A stretch of DNA of 64,000 bases from Stutzerimonas sp. S1 (GCF_025966695.1 NZ_JAOEIY010000005.1:372001-436000), one strand, 5' to 3'. Positions 25,815 through 36,831 are shown, numbered from the stretch's first letter. Numbers and translations are program-made. The notes: generated by a model not told the origin, from the letters alone.

Positions 25815-26030
25815 TCAGTACAGGCGAACGCTGCGGCGCTGCTCGCGCTGCACTTTCTTAGCGTGACGCTTAACTGCGGCGGCAGCTTTGCGCTTGCGCT
25901 CTGCAGTCGGCTTCTCGTAGAACTCGCGCGAACGGACTTCGGCCAGCACGCCGGCTTTTTCGCAGGAGCGCTTGAAGCGACGCAGGGCTACGTCGAAGGG
26001 TTCATTCTCTTTAACTTTGACAGCGGGCAT
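25815..26030 (-). CDS. rpsU: 30S ribosomal protein S21
   Basis: A 71-residue basic protein with the standard S21 sequence: [26 protein letters not shown] at the start and a Lys/Arg-rich C-terminal helix ([15 protein letters not shown]). It binds the 16S 3' end region of the small subunit and helps mRNA binding. First gene of the rpsU-dnaG-rpoD operon, divergent from tsaD with a 197-base shared upstream region. Confidence 0.98.
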   Translation of the reverse strand: MPAVKVKENEPFDVALRRFKRSCEKAGVLAEVRSREFYEKPTAERKRKAAAAVKRHAKKVQREQRRSVRLY

Positions 26031-26227
26031 CCAGGACGTACCTTCACTTGATTACCGGTGGCAACGCGCTTCGGCAAATGACTCGCAAGCACGCTGGTTT
26101 TAAGGGTTGCGGATGTTAACCCCTCGACGCGGGGAATGCAAAGCCTCTGAGCGAAAAGCGCTGGTCGGTCGGCCGGCCCGACGATTAATATGCACGGCTT
26201 CATTCGCCTCCCTGGAAGGTTGAACCC

Positions 26228-27253
26228 ATGCTGGTGCTGGGGCTGGAAACATCCTGCGACGAGACTGGTGTCGCGCTTTACGACAGCGAGCGCGGTCTGC
26301 TGGCCGACGCACTCTTCAGTCAGATCGATCTGCATCGTGTATATGGCGGAGTGGTGCCCGAGCTGGCGTCGCGTGACCACGTCAAGCGCATGTTGCCGTT
26401 GATCCGCCAGGTGCTGGCCGAATCCGGGCTTGCGGCCGGGCAGGTCGACGCCGTGGCCTATACCGCCGGACCCGGACTGGTCGGCGCCTTGTTGGTGGGT
26501 GCTTCCTGTGCTCAGGCGCTTGCGCTGGGCTGGGGTGTGCCGGCGGTGGGCGTGCACCATATGGAAGGTCATCTGCTGGCGCCGATGCTGGAAGAGCAGC
26601 CGCCGGCCTTCCCGTTCGTCGCCCTGCTGGTGTCTGGCGGGCATACGCAGCTGGTGCGGGTCGATGGTATCGGGCGCTACGAGCTGCTCGGAGAGTCGGT
26701 TGACGACGCTGCCGGTGAAGCCTTCGACAAAACGGCGAAATTGATGGGGCTGCGCTATCCGGGCGGGCCGGAGATCGCGCGGCTGGCCGAGCAGGGGGTG
26801 CCAGGCCGCTTCGTCTTCCCGCGGCCGATGACTGACCGGCCGGGGCTGGATTTCAGCTTCAGCGGACTCAAGACCTTCACCCTCAATACCTGGCAGCAAT
26901 GCTGCAGCGCTGGCGATGCCTCCGAACAGACCCGGTGCGATATCGCCCTGGCCTTCCAGCAGGCCGTGGTTGAGACGCTGACCATCAAGTGCCGCCGGGC
27001 GCTGAAACAGACCGGGCTCAAGTCGCTGGTTATCGCCGGAGGGGTGAGTGCCAATCAGTCGTTGCGTCAGTCGCTCGAAGGGATGCTTGCCGAGCTGAAA
27101 GGGCAGGTGTTCTATGCGCGGCCGCGTTTTTGTACCGACAATGGGGCGATGATTGCCTATGCCGGCTGCCAGCGGCTGCTGGCTGGGCAGCACGACGGTC
27201 CCGCAATCGCAGTGCAGGCGCGTTGGCCAATGGATGCGCTCTCGCCGATATAA
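26228..27253 (+). CDS. tsaD: tRNA N6-threonylcarbamoyladenosine transferase subunit TsaD
   Basis: A 341-residue ASKHA-fold protein (formerly Gcp) that transfers threonylcarbamoyl to A37 of ANN-decoding tRNAs with TsaB and Tsa[17 protein letters not shown] is the N-terminal nucleotide-fold motif, HHMEGH around residues 110-115 gives the metal-binding histidines, and VSGGHTQLV is the phosphate loop. It is divergent from rpsU, as in most gamma-proteobacteria. ATG 26228 gives the usual length. Confidence 0.97.
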   Translation: MLVLGLETSCDETGVALYDSERGLLADALFSQIDLHRVYGGVVPELASRDHVKRMLPLIRQVLAESGLAAGQVDAVAYTAGPGLVGALLVGASCAQALALGWGVPAVGVHHMEGHLLAPMLEEQPPAFPFVALLVSGGHTQLVRVDGIGRYELLGESVDDAAGEAFDKTAKLMGLRYPGGPEIARLAEQGVPGRFVFPRPMTDRPGLDFSFSGLKTFTLNTWQQCCSAGDASEQTRCDIALAFQQAVVETLTIKCRRALKQTGLKSLVIAGGVSANQSLRQSLEGMLAELKGQVFYARPRFCTDNGAMIAYAGCQRLLAGQHDGPAIAVQARWPMDALSPI

Positions 27254-27291
27254 AGATGGCGGCGGTGACTGCCGTCTATAGTCGAATCACG

Positions 27292-27870
27292 TCAGAAATG
27301 CCGCTCCTGCCCCGCAAGCAATGCCCGCAGATTGCTGCGATGACGCCAGACGATCAGTACCGCGAGCAGACTCATCGGCAGCAAGGCCCCGGGCTGCTGC
27401 CAGGCCAGCAGAGGCAGGCATAGAGGCAGCGCGATCAATGCGGCCAACGAGCTGGTGCGGGTCAGGCGGAATACCGCGAGCCAGGCCACGAGCGCTAGCA
27501 GTGCGGCGAGCGGATATACGCCGAGCAGGACTCCGGCGGCAGTGGCAACGCCCTTGCCGCCGCGGAAACGGAAGTACAGTGGATAAAGATGACCGGCTAC
27601 GGCGGCCAGACCAATCCAGCCTTGTTGCTGCACGGTCAGGCCCAGCCCGGCGGCGAGCATCACCGGCAGCAGGCCCTTGAGCACGTCGCCGAGCAGTGTG
27701 GCGATTGCCAGACGCTTGCCGGCCAGACGCAGCATGTTGGTCGCACCGGGATTGCCGGAACCGCCGGCGCGCGGGTCGGGGATGCCGACCAGGCGACTGA
27801 GCAGAATGGCGAATGACAGCGAACCGATGAGGTAGGCGAGCAGTGTCAGCAGCCAGAACATGAAATTCAT
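27292..27870 (-). CDS. plsY: Glycerol-3-phosphate acyltransferase PlsY
   Basis: A 192-residue polytopic inner-membrane enzyme that acylates glycerol-3-phosphate from acyl-phosphate, the first step of phospholipid synthesis. The [10 protein letters not shown] motif after helix 1 and FRGGKGVAT are two of the three signature loops. Five to six hydrophobic helices are visible. ATG 27870 is used (27861 is an alternative); the longer reading to 28068 overlaps folB on the other strand and is not protein-like. Convergent with tsaD and divergent from folB. Confidence 0.95.
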   Translation of the reverse strand: MNFMFWLLTLLAYLIGSLSFAILLSRLVGIPDPRAGGSGNPGATNMLRLAGKRLAIATLLGDVLKGLLPVMLAAGLGLTVQQQGWIGLAAVAGHLYPLYFRFRGGKGVATAAGVLLGVYPLAALLALVAWLAVFRLTRTSSLAALIALPLCLPLLAWQQPGALLPMSLLAVLIVWRHRSNLRALLAGQERHF

Positions 27871-27936
27871 CCGGGGCAGGAAGCTCCTGAGTCTAACGGT
27901 GCGGCCAGCACTTGTCGTGCCGCGGGAGATTGATGC

Positions 27937-28290
27937 GTGGATACCGTTTTCATCGAGGGTCTGGAAGTCGACACCGTAATCGGTGCCTACGACTGGGAGC
28001 GTGGGATTCGACAGTGTCTGCGCCTGGATCTGACCCTGGGCTGGGATATCCGTCCGGCGGCCGAGCATGACGAACTGGGCAAGGCGCTGGACTACGCCAA
28101 GGTCGCCGCGGCGATCGACGGCTTCGCTGCGGCGGCGCGATTCGAGCTGGTGGAGACTTTTGCCGAGCGCCTGGCGGCCAGCCTGATGCGCGAGTTCGGC
28201 ATCGCCTGGTTGCGCCTGCGGGTGACCAAGCCCGGCGTCAACTCGCGAGCGGCTGCTCTGGGCGTGGAGATTGAACGCGGATGCCGCTAA
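27937..28290 (+). CDS. folB: Dihydroneopterin aldolase
   Basis: A 117-residue folate-pathway enzyme that cleaves dihydroneopterin to 6-hydroxymethyldihydropterin and glycolaldehyde. The N-terminal [19 protein letters not shown] has the conserved Tyr and Glu of the pterin site, and [11 protein letters not shown] gives the second Glu region. It begins with GTG. The 3' end overlaps folK by 10 bases, so the two are co-translated and catalyse successive steps. Confidence 0.94.
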   Translation: MDTVFIEGLEVDTVIGAYDWERGIRQCLRLDLTLGWDIRPAAEHDELGKALDYAKVAAAIDGFAAAARFELVETFAERLAASLMREFGIAWLRLRVTKPGVNSRAAALGVEIERGCR

Positions 28291-28826
28291 CTCCGGTTCT
28301 GCTCGGGCTCGGCAGCAATATCGAGCGCGAGAGCCACTTACACGCCGGCCTCGATGCGTTGGCCGAGCTGCTGGTCGACATGCGCTGCTCGCCGGTATTC
28401 GAGAGCCTGGCGGTGGGCTACAAGGGTGAGAATTTCTACAACCTGGTGGTTGCCGGCAACACTGACCTACCGCTCACCGAGCTGGACCGGCGGCTGAAGT
28501 TCATCGAGGCGGACAACGGCCGCTATGCGCCTGATCGCAAGGGACTGCCGCTGGATATCGATGTGTTGCTTTACGACGCGCTGGTCGGTGACTTCAACGG
28601 GTTGCTGTTGCCGCGCGCGGAGATTCTGCGCAATGCCTTCGTGCTCTGGCCGCTGGCCTTGCTGGCACCTGCAGTTCGTCATCCGGTGCTTGGCCTGTCG
28701 TTCGACCGGCTCTGGCGCGAGTCCCGGATCGAGCAGTCGCTCTGGCCGGTATCTTTCCGCTGGCGGGGCGTCGAGCTGACCGCGCCGGCGCTGCTGCAGG
28801 CCCATCCACGGCCTGCGCTTGGCTGA
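28281..28826 (+). CDS. folK: 2-amino-4-hydroxy-6-hydroxymethyldihydropteridine pyrophosphokinase
   Basis: A 181-residue HPPK-family enzyme that pyrophosphorylates 6-hydroxymethyldihydropterin. [20 protein letters not shown] is the N-terminal signature and [15 protein letters not shown] is the ATP/Mg motif with the DxD pair. Pseudomonads often carry a second folK elsewhere beside panB; this copy is linked to folB. It is slightly longer than the 160-residue E. coli enzyme because of its C-terminal tail. Confidence 0.92.
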   Translation: MPLTPVLLGLGSNIERESHLHAGLDALAELLVDMRCSPVFESLAVGYKGENFYNLVVAGNTDLPLTELDRRLKFIEADNGRYAPDRKGLPLDIDVLLYDALVGDFNGLLLPRAEILRNAFVLWPLALLAPAVRHPVLGLSFDRLWRESRIEQSLWPVSFRWRGVELTAPALLQAHPRPALG

Positions 28827-28838
28827 GCGGCGCGCTAC

Positions 28839-30071
28839 TTAGTCGCCGTGCATGCCCTGTTGGTACTGAGTGACTGCCTTCAACCGTTCCCGTTTGAGCG
28901 CCTCGCCCAGCTCGGGACCCCGATAGCCCAGTTCCAGCAGCGGCTGCACTGCGACCGCGCGTGCTGCTGCGGCGGCGCCGCGTAGGTAGGCGGCCTGCGG
29001 ATAGGCAGTTTGTTCGAAGCCCTTGCGCCCCCGCGCGTTCATCTCGCAGGCGGCGATGAACTGCTCGAAGCGTTCGGGGCGACGATAGATGTCGAAATGC
29101 TGCAGCAGCTCGAACAGAGTCGAGGCGGACAATTTCGGAGCGCGATGCCCGAGACCATGGAATTCGCCGACCAGCCGGGCCAGCTCCTGGCAGTCGCGCG
29201 GCACCTTGTAGCGGGTGTTGACCGCATCGATCAGGGGCAGACCCAGCTGCTCGTGGGCGACGTGCCGCGGCCACTCGCTTGGTGGCGTGCGGCCCTTACC
29301 CAGGTCGTGCAGCAGGCAGGCCCAGCGCACAGGCAGCGGCTGCCGATGCTCGGCGCACTGGCGTAGCGCACCGAGTATGTGCAGGCCGGTGTCGATTTCG
29401 GGGTGATCGGCTTCTGCTTGCGGAACGCCGAACAGTGCATCGAGCTCAGGCAACAGCTCCTTCAGCGCGCCGCAGTCGCGCAGGACCTGGATGAACACGT
29501 CCGGTCGCGGTTCCATCAGTGCGCGGGAGATTTCCTTCCAGCTGCGTTCGGGAGTGAGTGCCTGCAGTTCGCCGGATGCCGCTAACCCTGCCATCAATGC
29601 CAGGGTTTCCTCAGCGACGCGGAAACCCAGCGGCGCGTAGCGGGCGGCGAAGCGGGCGACCCGCAACACGCGCAGCGGGTCTTCGGCGAATGCGGGCGAG
29701 ACATGGCGCAGCAGCCGTGCCTCAAGGTCGCGCTGGCCGCCGTAGGGGTCGTAAAGGCCGCCGTCGGCGTCCTCGGCCATGGCGTTGATGGTGAGGTCCC
29801 GGCGGATCAGATCCTGTTCGAGGGTGACATCCGGGCTGGCGTAGAAGGTGAAGCCGCCGTAGCCGCGGCCGCTCTTGCGCTCGGTACGGGCAAGCGCGTA
29901 CTCCTCACCAGTCCGTGGGTGCAGAAACACCGGAAAATCGGCGCCGACGGGACGAAAGCCTTGTGCCTGCATGGCCTCGGCCGTCGCCCCGACCACGACC
30001 CAATCCACTTCTGTGACTTCCCGGCCCAACAAGCGATCACGCACCGCGCCGCCAACTTTGTAAATCTGCAT
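28839..30071 (-). CDS. cca: CCA-adding enzyme (multifunctional tRNA nucleotidyltransferase)
   Basis: A 410-residue class II nucleotidyltransferase that builds and repairs the tRNA 3' CCA end. The N-terminal head has [13 protein letters not shown] and the [12 protein letters not shown] motif; the C-terminal half contains an HD domain (LLHDLGKG) as in the E. coli protein with phosphatase and phosphodiesterase activities. The ATG at 30071 is preceded by ggaggt at four bases; the GTG two codons upstream overlaps that site and is less likely. Confidence 0.95.
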   Translation of the reverse strand: MQIYKVGGAVRDRLLGREVTEVDWVVVGATAEAMQAQGFRPVGADFPVFLHPRTGEEYALARTERKSGRGYGGFTFYASPDVTLEQDLIRRDLTINAMAEDADGGLYDPYGGQRDLEARLLRHVSPAFAEDPLRVLRVARFAARYAPLGFRVAEETLALMAGLAASGELQALTPERSWKEISRALMEPRPDVFIQVLRDCGALKELLPELDALFGVPQAEADHPEIDTGLHILGALRQCAEHRQPLPVRWACLLHDLGKGRTPPSEWPRHVAHEQLGLPLIDAVNTRYKVPRDCQELARLVGEFHGLGHRAPKLSASTLFELLQHFDIYRRPERFEQFIAACEMNARGRKGFEQTAYPQAAYLRGAAAAARAVAVQPLLELGYRGPELGEALKRERLKAVTQYQQGMHGD

Positions 30072-30174
30072 GTTCACCTCCGTTGGCGCGGAGGATAAAG
30101 GATCTGCGCGGCCAAGCCACCCATCGGTGGCGGCCGGCGAAGAACGTCGCGTGCAGTGCCTGAGGTTTATACCG

Positions 30175-31716
30175 CTAGGCGAAGTTCATTCCCGGAAAAC
30201 GGCTCTCGACCTCCGTCTCGGGGTGCGGCGGCATGTGGTGAGTGTCGACGACCTGCTCACCCTGCATCGACTGCAGATGCACGTCGAACCCCCACAGCCG
30301 GTGTAGGTGCTTGAGCACCTCGTCCGTGGAGCTACCCAGCGGCTTGCGGTCGTGCTGCTGATGACGCAGGGTCAGCGAGCGATCGCCGCGGCGATCGACG
30401 CTCCAGACCTGTACGTTGGGTTCGCGATTGCCGAGGTTGTACTGGGCGGCGAGCAGCTCGCGGATGGTGTGGTAGCCACTCTCGTCATGGATTGCCGGCA
30501 CCAGCAGTTCGTCCTTGCGGTCGTCGTCGAGGATGCTGAACAGCTTGAGGTCGCGGATCACCTTGGGCGAAAGGAACTGCAGAATGAAGCTCTCGTCCTT
30601 GAAGTTCTGCATGGCGAATTTCACGGTGGTCAGCCAATCGCTGCCGGCGATATCGGGGAACCAGCGGCGATCTTCTTCGGTGGGCTGTTCGCAGATGCGG
30701 CGGATGTCCTGATACATGGCAAAGCCAAGGGTGTAGGGGTTGATGCCACTGTAGTAAGGACTGTCGAAGCCAGGCTGATAGATCACGCTGGTGTGCGACT
30801 GCAGAAACTCCATCATGAAGCCTTCGGTCACCAAGCCTTCGTCGTACAGATCGTTCATCAGCGTGTAGTGCCAGAAAGTCGCCCAGCCTTCGTTCATCAC
30901 CTGGGTCTGGCGCTGTGGGTAGAAGTACTGCGCGATCTTGCGCACGATGCGCACCACCTCACGCTGCCAGGGCTCGAGCAGCGGCGCGTGCTTCTCGATG
31001 AAGTAGAGGATGTTCTCCTGTGGCTCGGCGGGGAAGCGCTTGCCGTCGTCCGGATCGTCGCCCTTGCCGGCGCTCCTGGGGATGGTGCGCCAGAGGTCGT
31101 TGATCTGCCGCTGTAAATGCTCCTCACGCTCCTTCTGCCGGCGCCGCTCCTCGTCGGCGGAGATCGGGTAGGGGCGCTTGTAGCGATCGACGCCGTAGTT
31201 CATCAGCGCGTGGCAGGAGTCGAGCAGGTCCTCGACCGCTTCGATGCCGTGGCGCTCTTCGCACTGCATGATGTACTGCTTGGCGAACACCAAGTAATCG
31301 ATGATCGAGCTGGCGTCGGTCCAGGTGCGAAACAGATAGTTGCCCTTGAAGAAACTGTTGTGGCCGTAGCTGGCGTGGGCAATTACCAGCGCCTGCATGC
31401 ACATGGTGTTCTCTTCCATCAGATAGGCGATGCACGGATCGGAGTTGATCACGATCTCGTAGGCCAGGCCCATCTGCCCGCGCTTGTAGCCTTTCTCGGT
31501 AGAGAGGAAATGCTTGCCGTAAGACCAGTGGTGATAGCCGATGGGCATGCCCACCGAGGCATAGGCGTCCATCATCTGCTCGGCGGTGATCACCTCGATC
31601 TGGTTCGGATAGGTGTCCAGCGCATAGCGTTCGGCAAGGCGGCCGATTTCGCGGTCATACGCCTGGATCAGCTCGAAGGTCCATTCCGAACCGGTGGAAA
31701 TGGGCTGTCGTTTCAT
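30175..31716 (-). CDS. SpoVR family protein (YcgB-like)
   Basis: A 513-residue cytoplasmic protein of the SpoVR/YcgB family. It contains the conserved [16 protein letters not shown] and [10 protein letters not shown] segments and a [17 protein letters not shown] stretch. The family is linked in Bacillus to spore cortex formation and in Gram-negatives to stationary-phase stress; its biochemical activity is unknown. It is the third gene of the prkA-yeaH-spoVR set, 11 bases after yeaH, and probably acts with the PrkA kinase. Confidence 0.93.
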   Translation of the reverse strand: MKRQPISTGSEWTFELIQAYDREIGRLAERYALDTYPNQIEVITAEQMMDAYASVGMPIGYHHWSYGKHFLSTEKGYKRGQMGLAYEIVINSDPCIAYLMEENTMCMQALVIAHASYGHNSFFKGNYLFRTWTDASSIIDYLVFAKQYIMQCEERHGIEAVEDLLDSCHALMNYGVDRYKRPYPISADEERRRQKEREEHLQRQINDLWRTIPRSAGKGDDPDDGKRFPAEPQENILYFIEKHAPLLEPWQREVVRIVRKIAQYFYPQRQTQVMNEGWATFWHYTLMNDLYDEGLVTEGFMMEFLQSHTSVIYQPGFDSPYYSGINPYTLGFAMYQDIRRICEQPTEEDRRWFPDIAGSDWLTTVKFAMQNFKDESFILQFLSPKVIRDLKLFSILDDDRKDELLVPAIHDESGYHTIRELLAAQYNLGNREPNVQVWSVDRRGDRSLTLRHQQHDRKPLGSSTDEVLKHLHRLWGFDVHLQSMQGEQVVDTHHMPPHPETEVESRFPGMNFA

Positions 31717-31727
31717 GCTGCACCTCG

Positions 31728-32999
31728 TCAGGCGTTGATCCGCCGCTGGAACAGTTCGCGGAACACCGGGTAGATGTCCGCGGCGCTGACCAGTTGCTGC
31801 TGGGCAAAGGACTCGGCAAAAGCTTCGGTCACCTGGTTGTACTCGTACCAGAGGGCCTGATGCTCGCGCGGGGTGATTTCAACATAGGTGAAATACTGCA
31901 CGAACGGCATGATCTGGTTGATCAGGATATCCCGGCACAGCGGCGAGTCGTCGTTCCAGTTGTCGCCATCCGAAGCCTGGGCGGCATAGATGTTCCATTC
32001 GTTGGCCGGGTAACGCTCGGCCATGATCTCCTGCATCATCTTCAGCGCACTGGAGACGATGGTGCCGCCGGTTTCCCGCGAATAAAAGAACTCTTCCTCG
32101 TCGACTTCCTTGGCGCTGGTGTGGTGGCGGATGAACACCACGTCGATCTTGTCGTAGTTCCGCTTGAGGAACAGGTAAAGCAGGATGAAGAAGCGCTTGG
32201 CGATGTCCTTGGTTGCCTGGGTCATCGAGCCGGAAACGTCCATCAGGCAGAACATCACCGCCTTGGAACTGGGGTTGGGATGCTTGACCAGCAGGTTGTA
32301 CTTGAGGTCGAAGGTGTCGAGGAACGGCACACGGTTGATGCGTGCGCTGAGGCGCTCGATCTCTTCCTCGGCGGCCTTGATGTCGCCGAAGTTGTCCGGC
32401 TCCTCCAGTCGCAGGCGAGCCAGTTCGGCCTTGACCTCGCGCAGCTTGCCGCGGCTGCTGCCGGATAGCGCGATGCGCCGCGCATGGGCCGAGCGCAGGG
32501 TGCGCACGATGTTGATGCGCGAGGGGTTGCCCTCGTTGCTGATGCCGGCGCGCACTGTTTTGAAGGTGTCGGTGCCGCTCAGGTGTCGCTTGACCAGATT
32601 GGGCAGCTCCAGATCCTCGAACATGAAGTCGAGGAACTCCTCCTGAGTGATCTGGAAGACGAAGTCGTCCACGCCTTCGCCGCTGTTGCTGGCCTGGCCG
32701 CTGCCGCCCCCACCGCCGCCACCCTGTGGACGCGGGATGCGCTCGCCGGCGACGAACTCCTTGTTGCCCGGATGGACGACGGTCTGGCGGCCACCGCGGC
32801 CGTGGTGCAGCACCGGCTCGTCGATGTCGCGGCCGGGAATGCTGATCTGCTCGCCGTGCTCCATGTCGGTGATAGAGCGCCGGCTGACGGCTTCCTCCAC
32901 CGCTTTCTTGATATGCCCACGGTAACGCTGCAGGAAACGCTGGCGGTTCACCGTGCTCTTGTTCTTGCCGTTCAGGCGACGGTCGATGACATAGCTCAT
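31728..32999 (-). CDS. YeaH/YhbH family protein (DUF444, VWA-like)
   Basis: A 423-residue protein. A Gly-rich linker ([11 protein letters not shown], around residue 95) precedes the DUF444 core, which has a von Willebrand A-like fold with the metal-adhesion motif DVSGSM in [14 protein letters not shown]. In enterobacteria YeaH and the kinase YeaG are co-expressed under nitrogen starvation and stationary phase. The gene follows prkA with a 101-base spacer containing a long hairpin. Confidence 0.94.
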   Translation of the reverse strand: MSYVIDRRLNGKNKSTVNRQRFLQRYRGHIKKAVEEAVSRRSITDMEHGEQISIPGRDIDEPVLHHGRGGRQTVVHPGNKEFVAGERIPRPQGGGGGGGSGQASNSGEGVDDFVFQITQEEFLDFMFEDLELPNLVKRHLSGTDTFKTVRAGISNEGNPSRINIVRTLRSAHARRIALSGSSRGKLREVKAELARLRLEEPDNFGDIKAAEEEIERLSARINRVPFLDTFDLKYNLLVKHPNPSSKAVMFCLMDVSGSMTQATKDIAKRFFILLYLFLKRNYDKIDVVFIRHHTSAKEVDEEEFFYSRETGGTIVSSALKMMQEIMAERYPANEWNIYAAQASDGDNWNDDSPLCRDILINQIMPFVQYFTYVEITPREHQALWYEYNQVTEAFAESFAQQQLVSAADIYPVFRELFQRRINA

Positions 33000-33041
33000 A
33001 AGGGCCCTCCGGCCAACTGCAGGCTTCTCAGGCTGCAGACC

Positions 33042-33086
33042 GCAAGGCTGCGCGGGCGGTCACTCCTACCGTCCGCGCAGGCTTGC
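33042..33086. repeat. Long hairpin (REP-like) between prkA and yeaH
   Basis: A 19-bp inverted repeat (left arm 33042-33060, right arm 33068-33086) with one mismatch and one G-U pair around a seven-base loop, all in the 101-base gap between yeaH and prkA. No T-run follows, so an mRNA-processing or stability element is more likely than a terminator. I did not find a second copy in the window. Confidence 0.6.
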
Positions 33087-33100
33087 GAGCTGGGGCCGCG

Positions 33101-35023
33101 TTACTGCGATTTGCGCACCCGCAGGTACCATTCCGACAACAGGCGTACCTGCTTCTCGGTATAGCCACGTTCCACCATCCGCACCACGAAATCGTTGTGC
33201 TTCTTCTGGTCTTCCTTGCTGGCCTTGGCGTTGAAGCTGATGACCGGCAGCAGGTCCTCGGTGTTGGAGAACATCTTCTTCTCGATCACCACACGCAGCT
33301 TCTCGTAGGACAACCACGACGGGTTCTTGCCGTTGTTGTTGGCCCGCGCGCGCAGCACGAAGTTGACGATCTCGTTGCGGAAGTCCTTCGGATTGCTGAT
33401 TCCGGCCGGTTTCTCGATCTTCTCCAGCTCCTCGTTGAGCGCGGCGCGATTGAGGATCTCGCCGGTTTCCGGGTCGCGGTATTCCTGATCCTGAATCCAG
33501 AAGTCGGCGTACAGCACGTAGCGGTCGAAGATGTTCTGCCCGTACTCGCTGTAGGACTCCAGGTAGGCCGTCTGGATTTCCTTGCCGATGAACTCGATGT
33601 AGCGCGGTGCCAGGTACTCCTTGATGTAGCGCAGGTAGCGCTCGCGCACCTCGGCGGGGAATTGCTCCTGCTCGATCTGCTGTTCGAGCACGTAGAGCAG
33701 GTGGACCGGGTTCGCCGCAATCTCGTGGGGGTCGAAGTTGAACACCTTGGAGAGGATCTTGAAGGCGAAGCGGGTCGATAGACCGTTCATGCCTTCGTCG
33801 ACGCCGGCGGTGTCGCGGTATTCCTGAATCGACTTGGCTTTCGGGTCGGTATCCTTGAGATTTTCGCCATCGTAGACGCGCATCTTCGAGTAGATGTTCG
33901 AGTTTTCCGGTTCCTTCAGCCGGCTGAGCACCGAGAATTGCGCGAGCATCTTGAGCGTGTCAGGCGCGCAGTGGGCCTTGGACAGCGAGCTGTTGATCAG
34001 CAGCTTGTCGTAGATCTTCACCTCGTCGGTTACGCGCAGGCAGTACGGCACCTTGACGATGTAGATGCGGTCGATGAACGCCTCGTTGTTCTTGTTGTTG
34101 CGGAAGGTGTGCCATTCCGATTCGTTGGAGTGAGCCAGCAGGATGCCGTTGAAGGGAATCGCGCCCAGGCCCTCGGTGCTGTTGTAGTTGCCTTCCTGGG
34201 TGGCGGTCAGCAACGGGTGCAGCACCTTGATCGGCGCCTTGAACATCTCGACGAATTCCATTAACCCCTGGTTGGCCCGGCACAGCGCGCCCGAATAGCT
34301 GTAGGCATCGGCGTCGTTTTGCGGGAATTCTTCCAGCTTGCGGATATCCACCTTGCCGACCAGCGCGGAGATGTCCTGGTTGTTTTCATCACCTGGCTCG
34401 GTCTTGGCTACGGCAATCTGGTTGAGAATCGACGGGTACAGTTTGACCACACGGAACTGGCTGATGTCGCCGCCGAACTCCTGCAGTCGCTTGGTCGCCC
34501 ACGGCGACATGATCGAGTTCAGATAGCGTCGCGGGATGCCATAGTCCTCTTCGAGGATCTGTGCGTCTTCGGTGGGGTTGAACAGCCCCAGCGGCGATTC
34601 GAATACCGGTGAACCCTTGATCGCGTAGAACGGCACGCGCTCCATCAGTTGCTTGAGCTTCTCGGCCAGTGATGACTTGCCGCCGCCCACCGGACCAAGG
34701 AGATAAAGAATCTGTTTCTTCTCTTCCAGGCCCTGAGCGGCGTGGCGGAAGTAGGAGACGATCTGGTCGATGCAGTCTTCCATGCCGTGGAAGTCTTCGA
34801 ACGCCGGATAGCGGCGGATCACCTTGTTGGAGAAGATCCGCGACAGCCGGGGGTCGGTGGAGGTGTCGACCAGTTCGGGCTCGCCGATGGCCATCAACAG
34901 CCGTTCGGCGGCAGTGGCGTAGGTACCCGGATCCTGTTTGCACAGATCGAGGTATTCCTGCAGCGAGTATTCTTCCTGGCGGGTCGCTTCGAATCGTTGT
35001 TGGAAGTGACTGAAAATGCTCAT
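33101..35023 (-). CDS. PrkA-type serine protein kinase (YeaG-like AAA protein)
   Basis: A 640-residue protein with an N-terminal AAA domain (Walker A GPVGGGKSS at 110-118) and a C-terminal PrkA domain ending in the SYEKLRVVIEKKMFSNTEDLLP segment. Homologues are described as serine kinases acting with YeaH and SpoVR proteins in starvation responses, though ATPase or protease-like roles have been proposed. ATG 35023 (MSIFSHFQQRF) is chosen; the reading to 35062 adds an unconserved stretch. It heads the three-gene operon, behind a 271-base leader and promoter region. Confidence 0.93.
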   Translation of the reverse strand: MSIFSHFQQRFEATRQEEYSLQEYLDLCKQDPGTYATAAERLLMAIGEPELVDTSTDPRLSRIFSNKVIRRYPAFEDFHGMEDCIDQIVSYFRHAAQGLEEKKQILYLLGPVGGGKSSLAEKLKQLMERVPFYAIKGSPVFESPLGLFNPTEDAQILEEDYGIPRRYLNSIMSPWATKRLQEFGGDISQFRVVKLYPSILNQIAVAKTEPGDENNQDISALVGKVDIRKLEEFPQNDADAYSYSGALCRANQGLMEFVEMFKAPIKVLHPLLTATQEGNYNSTEGLGAIPFNGILLAHSNESEWHTFRNNKNNEAFIDRIYIVKVPYCLRVTDEVKIYDKLLINSSLSKAHCAPDTLKMLAQFSVLSRLKEPENSNIYSKMRVYDGENLKDTDPKAKSIQEYRDTAGVDEGMNGLSTRFAFKILSKVFNFDPHEIAANPVHLLYVLEQQIEQEQFPAEVRERYLRYIKEYLAPRYIEFIGKEIQTAYLESYSEYGQNIFDRYVLYADFWIQDQEYRDPETGEILNRAALNEELEKIEKPAGISNPKDFRNEIVNFVLRARANNNGKNPSWLSYEKLRVVIEKKMFSNTEDLLPVISFNAKASKEDQKKHNDFVVRMVERGYTEKQVRLLSEWYLRVRKSQ

Positions 35024-35130
35024 GACTTCACCTCGGTCGATGCACGGAGCCGGCGTTGTCATCAGGCATCCCGGAGTCCGGCCGAAGCGGCGGCCAGTGG
35101 AGTTCCCCCGAACACCTAATGGTCGAAACC

Positions 35131-35182
35131 TGAGTTCTGGAAGCCGATTGCCGGCTTCATTTTCTTGGATGGCCTGAACTCA
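35131..35182. repeat. Nested inverted repeats upstream of prkA
   Basis: An outer inverted repeat (tgagttc at 35131-35137 and gaactca at 35176-35182) encloses an inner 7-bp stem (gaagccg and cggcttc at 35140-35158). The structure is about 110 bases upstream of the prkA start and could be a transcript leader or a protein-binding site. The rest of the gap (35024-35294) shows no confident promoter. Confidence 0.45.
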
Positions 35183-35294
35183 AGGATAGTTCGGAATCGG
35201 CAGGGCGAAGGGCGCGCGCGGTATTTTCCTGTCTGCTTTTGCGCCAGGTCGTCGCAAGGCCGCGTGAGCCGCGGCGTGCGGTGTATAGAATTTT

Positions 35295-35627
35295 TTAGGC
35301 GGATTCGCCGCCGCGCGCGACGTCCTGTGGAAAGGTGGCATGCCAGAGTTCGAAGCCGCCGTCCAGGCTGTAGACGTCGGAGAATCCCTGGTTGACCAGA
35401 TACGCCGCGGCGCTCTGGCTGGAGTGCCCGTGATAGCAGGTGACGATCAGCGGCTGATCGAGATCGGCGGCGGCGATGAAGTCCGGCAAAGAGTGGTTGT
35501 CCAGATGGGTCGAGCCGCTGATATGGCCGTTGGCGTAGCTGTGCGGGTCGCGGATATCGACCACCACGGCACCCGCGGCGCGCATCTGCTGGGCGGTTTC
35601 AGGAGCGATGCGTTTGAATTCGGTCAT
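35295..35627 (-). CDS. glpE: Thiosulfate sulfurtransferase GlpE
   Basis: A 110-residue single-domain rhodanese. The active-site loop CYHGHSS has Cys64 as persulfide carrier, and [19 protein letters not shown] is the CH2A-type signature. It moves sulfane sulfur from thiosulfate to cyanide or dithiol acceptors. ATG 35627 overlaps the apaH stop by four bases; the longer reading to 35963 is a shadow of apaH. Last gene of the lptD-to-glpE operon. Confidence 0.93.
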   Translation of the reverse strand: MTEFKRIAPETAQQMRAAGAVVVDIRDPHSYANGHISGSTHLDNHSLPDFIAAADLDQPLIVTCYHGHSSQSAAAYLVNQGFSDVYSLDGGFELWHATFPQDVARGGESA

Positions 35628-36451
35628 AGCGGTTTTCCATGGTCGCAGTCGCAGCGCAGCAATTGCTCGCTGTCGAGGTTCATCAGGGTCATGGCGTTGC
35701 CCCAGACGCAGCCGGTGTCCAGGGCGAACACGTTGGGTTCGTCGCACTTGCCTTCCAGTGCGGCCCAGTGACCGAAGATCAGCTTGACGTTGCGGGTCTT
35801 GCGCTGCGGGTGGCTGAACCAGGGGGCGAAGCCCTTGGGTGCGCTGTCCAGGCCTTCCTTGCTCTCCAGTTCGAGTGTGCCGTCGGCCTTGCAGAAGCGC
35901 ATGCGCGTGAAGTAGTTGGTGATCAGACGCAGCCGCGGCACGCCATGCAGTTCCTTGCTCCACTTCGCTGGCAGATTACCGTACATGCCATCGAGGAACG
36001 GTAGCAGCAGCGCATCGTCCTGCAATGCCTGCTCGACTTCCGCGGCGCGCTTGAGCGCCTTTTCCAGAGTCCACTGTGGCGGGATGCCGGCATGGACCAT
36101 GGCGGTGTGACGATCGGCGTCGTAGTGGAGCAGTCTCTGCCGGCGCAACCAGTCGATCAGGTCGGCGCGGTCGGGGGCCTCGAGGATCGGTGTGAGCGTG
36201 TCGGACTTGCGCAGGCGTTCGATGTCGTGCGCGACCGCCAGCAGGTGTAGGTCATGATTGCCCAGCACGGTGATGGCCGAGCTGCCCAGATCGCGGACGA
36301 AGCGCAGCGCTTCGAGCGACTGCGGGCCACGGTTGACCAGGTCGCCGGCTAGCCACAGGCAGTCGCGGGACGGGCTGAAATCAACCTGCTTCAGCAGGCA
36401 TTGCAGGGGTTCGAGGCAACCTTGCAGATCGCCGACAGCATAGGTGGTCAA
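35624..36451 (-). CDS. apaH: Symmetrical bis(5'-nucleosyl)-tetraphosphatase
   Basis: A 275-residue metallophosphatase that splits Ap4A to two ADP. The PPP-family motifs are in order: AVGDLQG near the N-terminus, GDLVNRGP around 32-39, GNHDLHL around 64-70, and AGIPP later. Ap4A breakdown links it to heat and oxidative stress and to mRNA cap removal. Its start overlaps the apaG stop by four bases. Confidence 0.96.
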   Translation of the reverse strand: MTTYAVGDLQGCLEPLQCLLKQVDFSPSRDCLWLAGDLVNRGPQSLEALRFVRDLGSSAITVLGNHDLHLLAVAHDIERLRKSDTLTPILEAPDRADLIDWLRRQRLLHYDADRHTAMVHAGIPPQWTLEKALKRAAEVEQALQDDALLLPFLDGMYGNLPAKWSKELHGVPRLRLITNYFTRMRFCKADGTLELESKEGLDSAPKGFAPWFSHPQRKTRNVKLIFGHWAALEGKCDEPNVFALDTGCVWGNAMTLMNLDSEQLLRCDCDHGKPL

Positions 36452-36831
36452 TGCAGGGCTCCGGGTACGGCGAGGCGGAACGGGGCGATATGGGCGGCAA
36501 ACTCATGACCATCGACCGCACGCATCCGGTAGCTACCCTGCATGCTGCCGACCTGGGTCGCCAGCAGCGTGCCGCTGGTGTAGACGTGTCGTTCGCCGGG
36601 GGCGATCAGCGGTTGCTCGCCGATGACGCCTGCACCGCGAACTTCCTGAACCTTGCCGTCGCCATCGGTGATGATCCAGTGCCGCGTCAGCAGCTGCGCC
36701 GCCACCTCGCCCGTGTTTTCGATTGTTACCGTGTAGGCAAAGGCATAGCGGTTTTGTTCCGGCTCCGATTGCGCGGCCAGGTAGCGGGGCGTGACGCTGA
36801 CGTCGATGCGATAGCGGCGGTCTTCGGTCAT
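36448..36831 (-). CDS. apaG: ApaG protein (Co2+/Mg2+ efflux-associated, DUF525)
   Basis: A 127-residue protein with a single fibronectin-III-like beta sandwich. [12 protein letters not shown] and [25 protein letters not shown] are the family's core strands, and the GSMQGSYRM turn is conserved. Loss in Salmonella affects cobalt resistance and magnesium flux, but the molecular role is unclear. ATG 36831 is used; a longer reading extends into rsmA. Coupled to apaH by a four-base overlap. Confidence 0.95.
   Translation of the reverse strand: MTEDRRYRIDVSVTPRYLAAQSEPEQNRYAFAYTVTIENTGEVAAQLLTRHWIITDGDGKVQEVRGAGVIGEQPLIAPGERHVYTSGTLLATQVGSMQGSYRMRAVDGHEFAAHIAPFRLAVPGALH

Noticed and set aside
32690-32740. 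Gly-rich run in the YeaH-like gene as a repeat expansion or sequencing error
   Set aside because: Gly linkers are usual before the DUF444 core, and the reading frame is intact.
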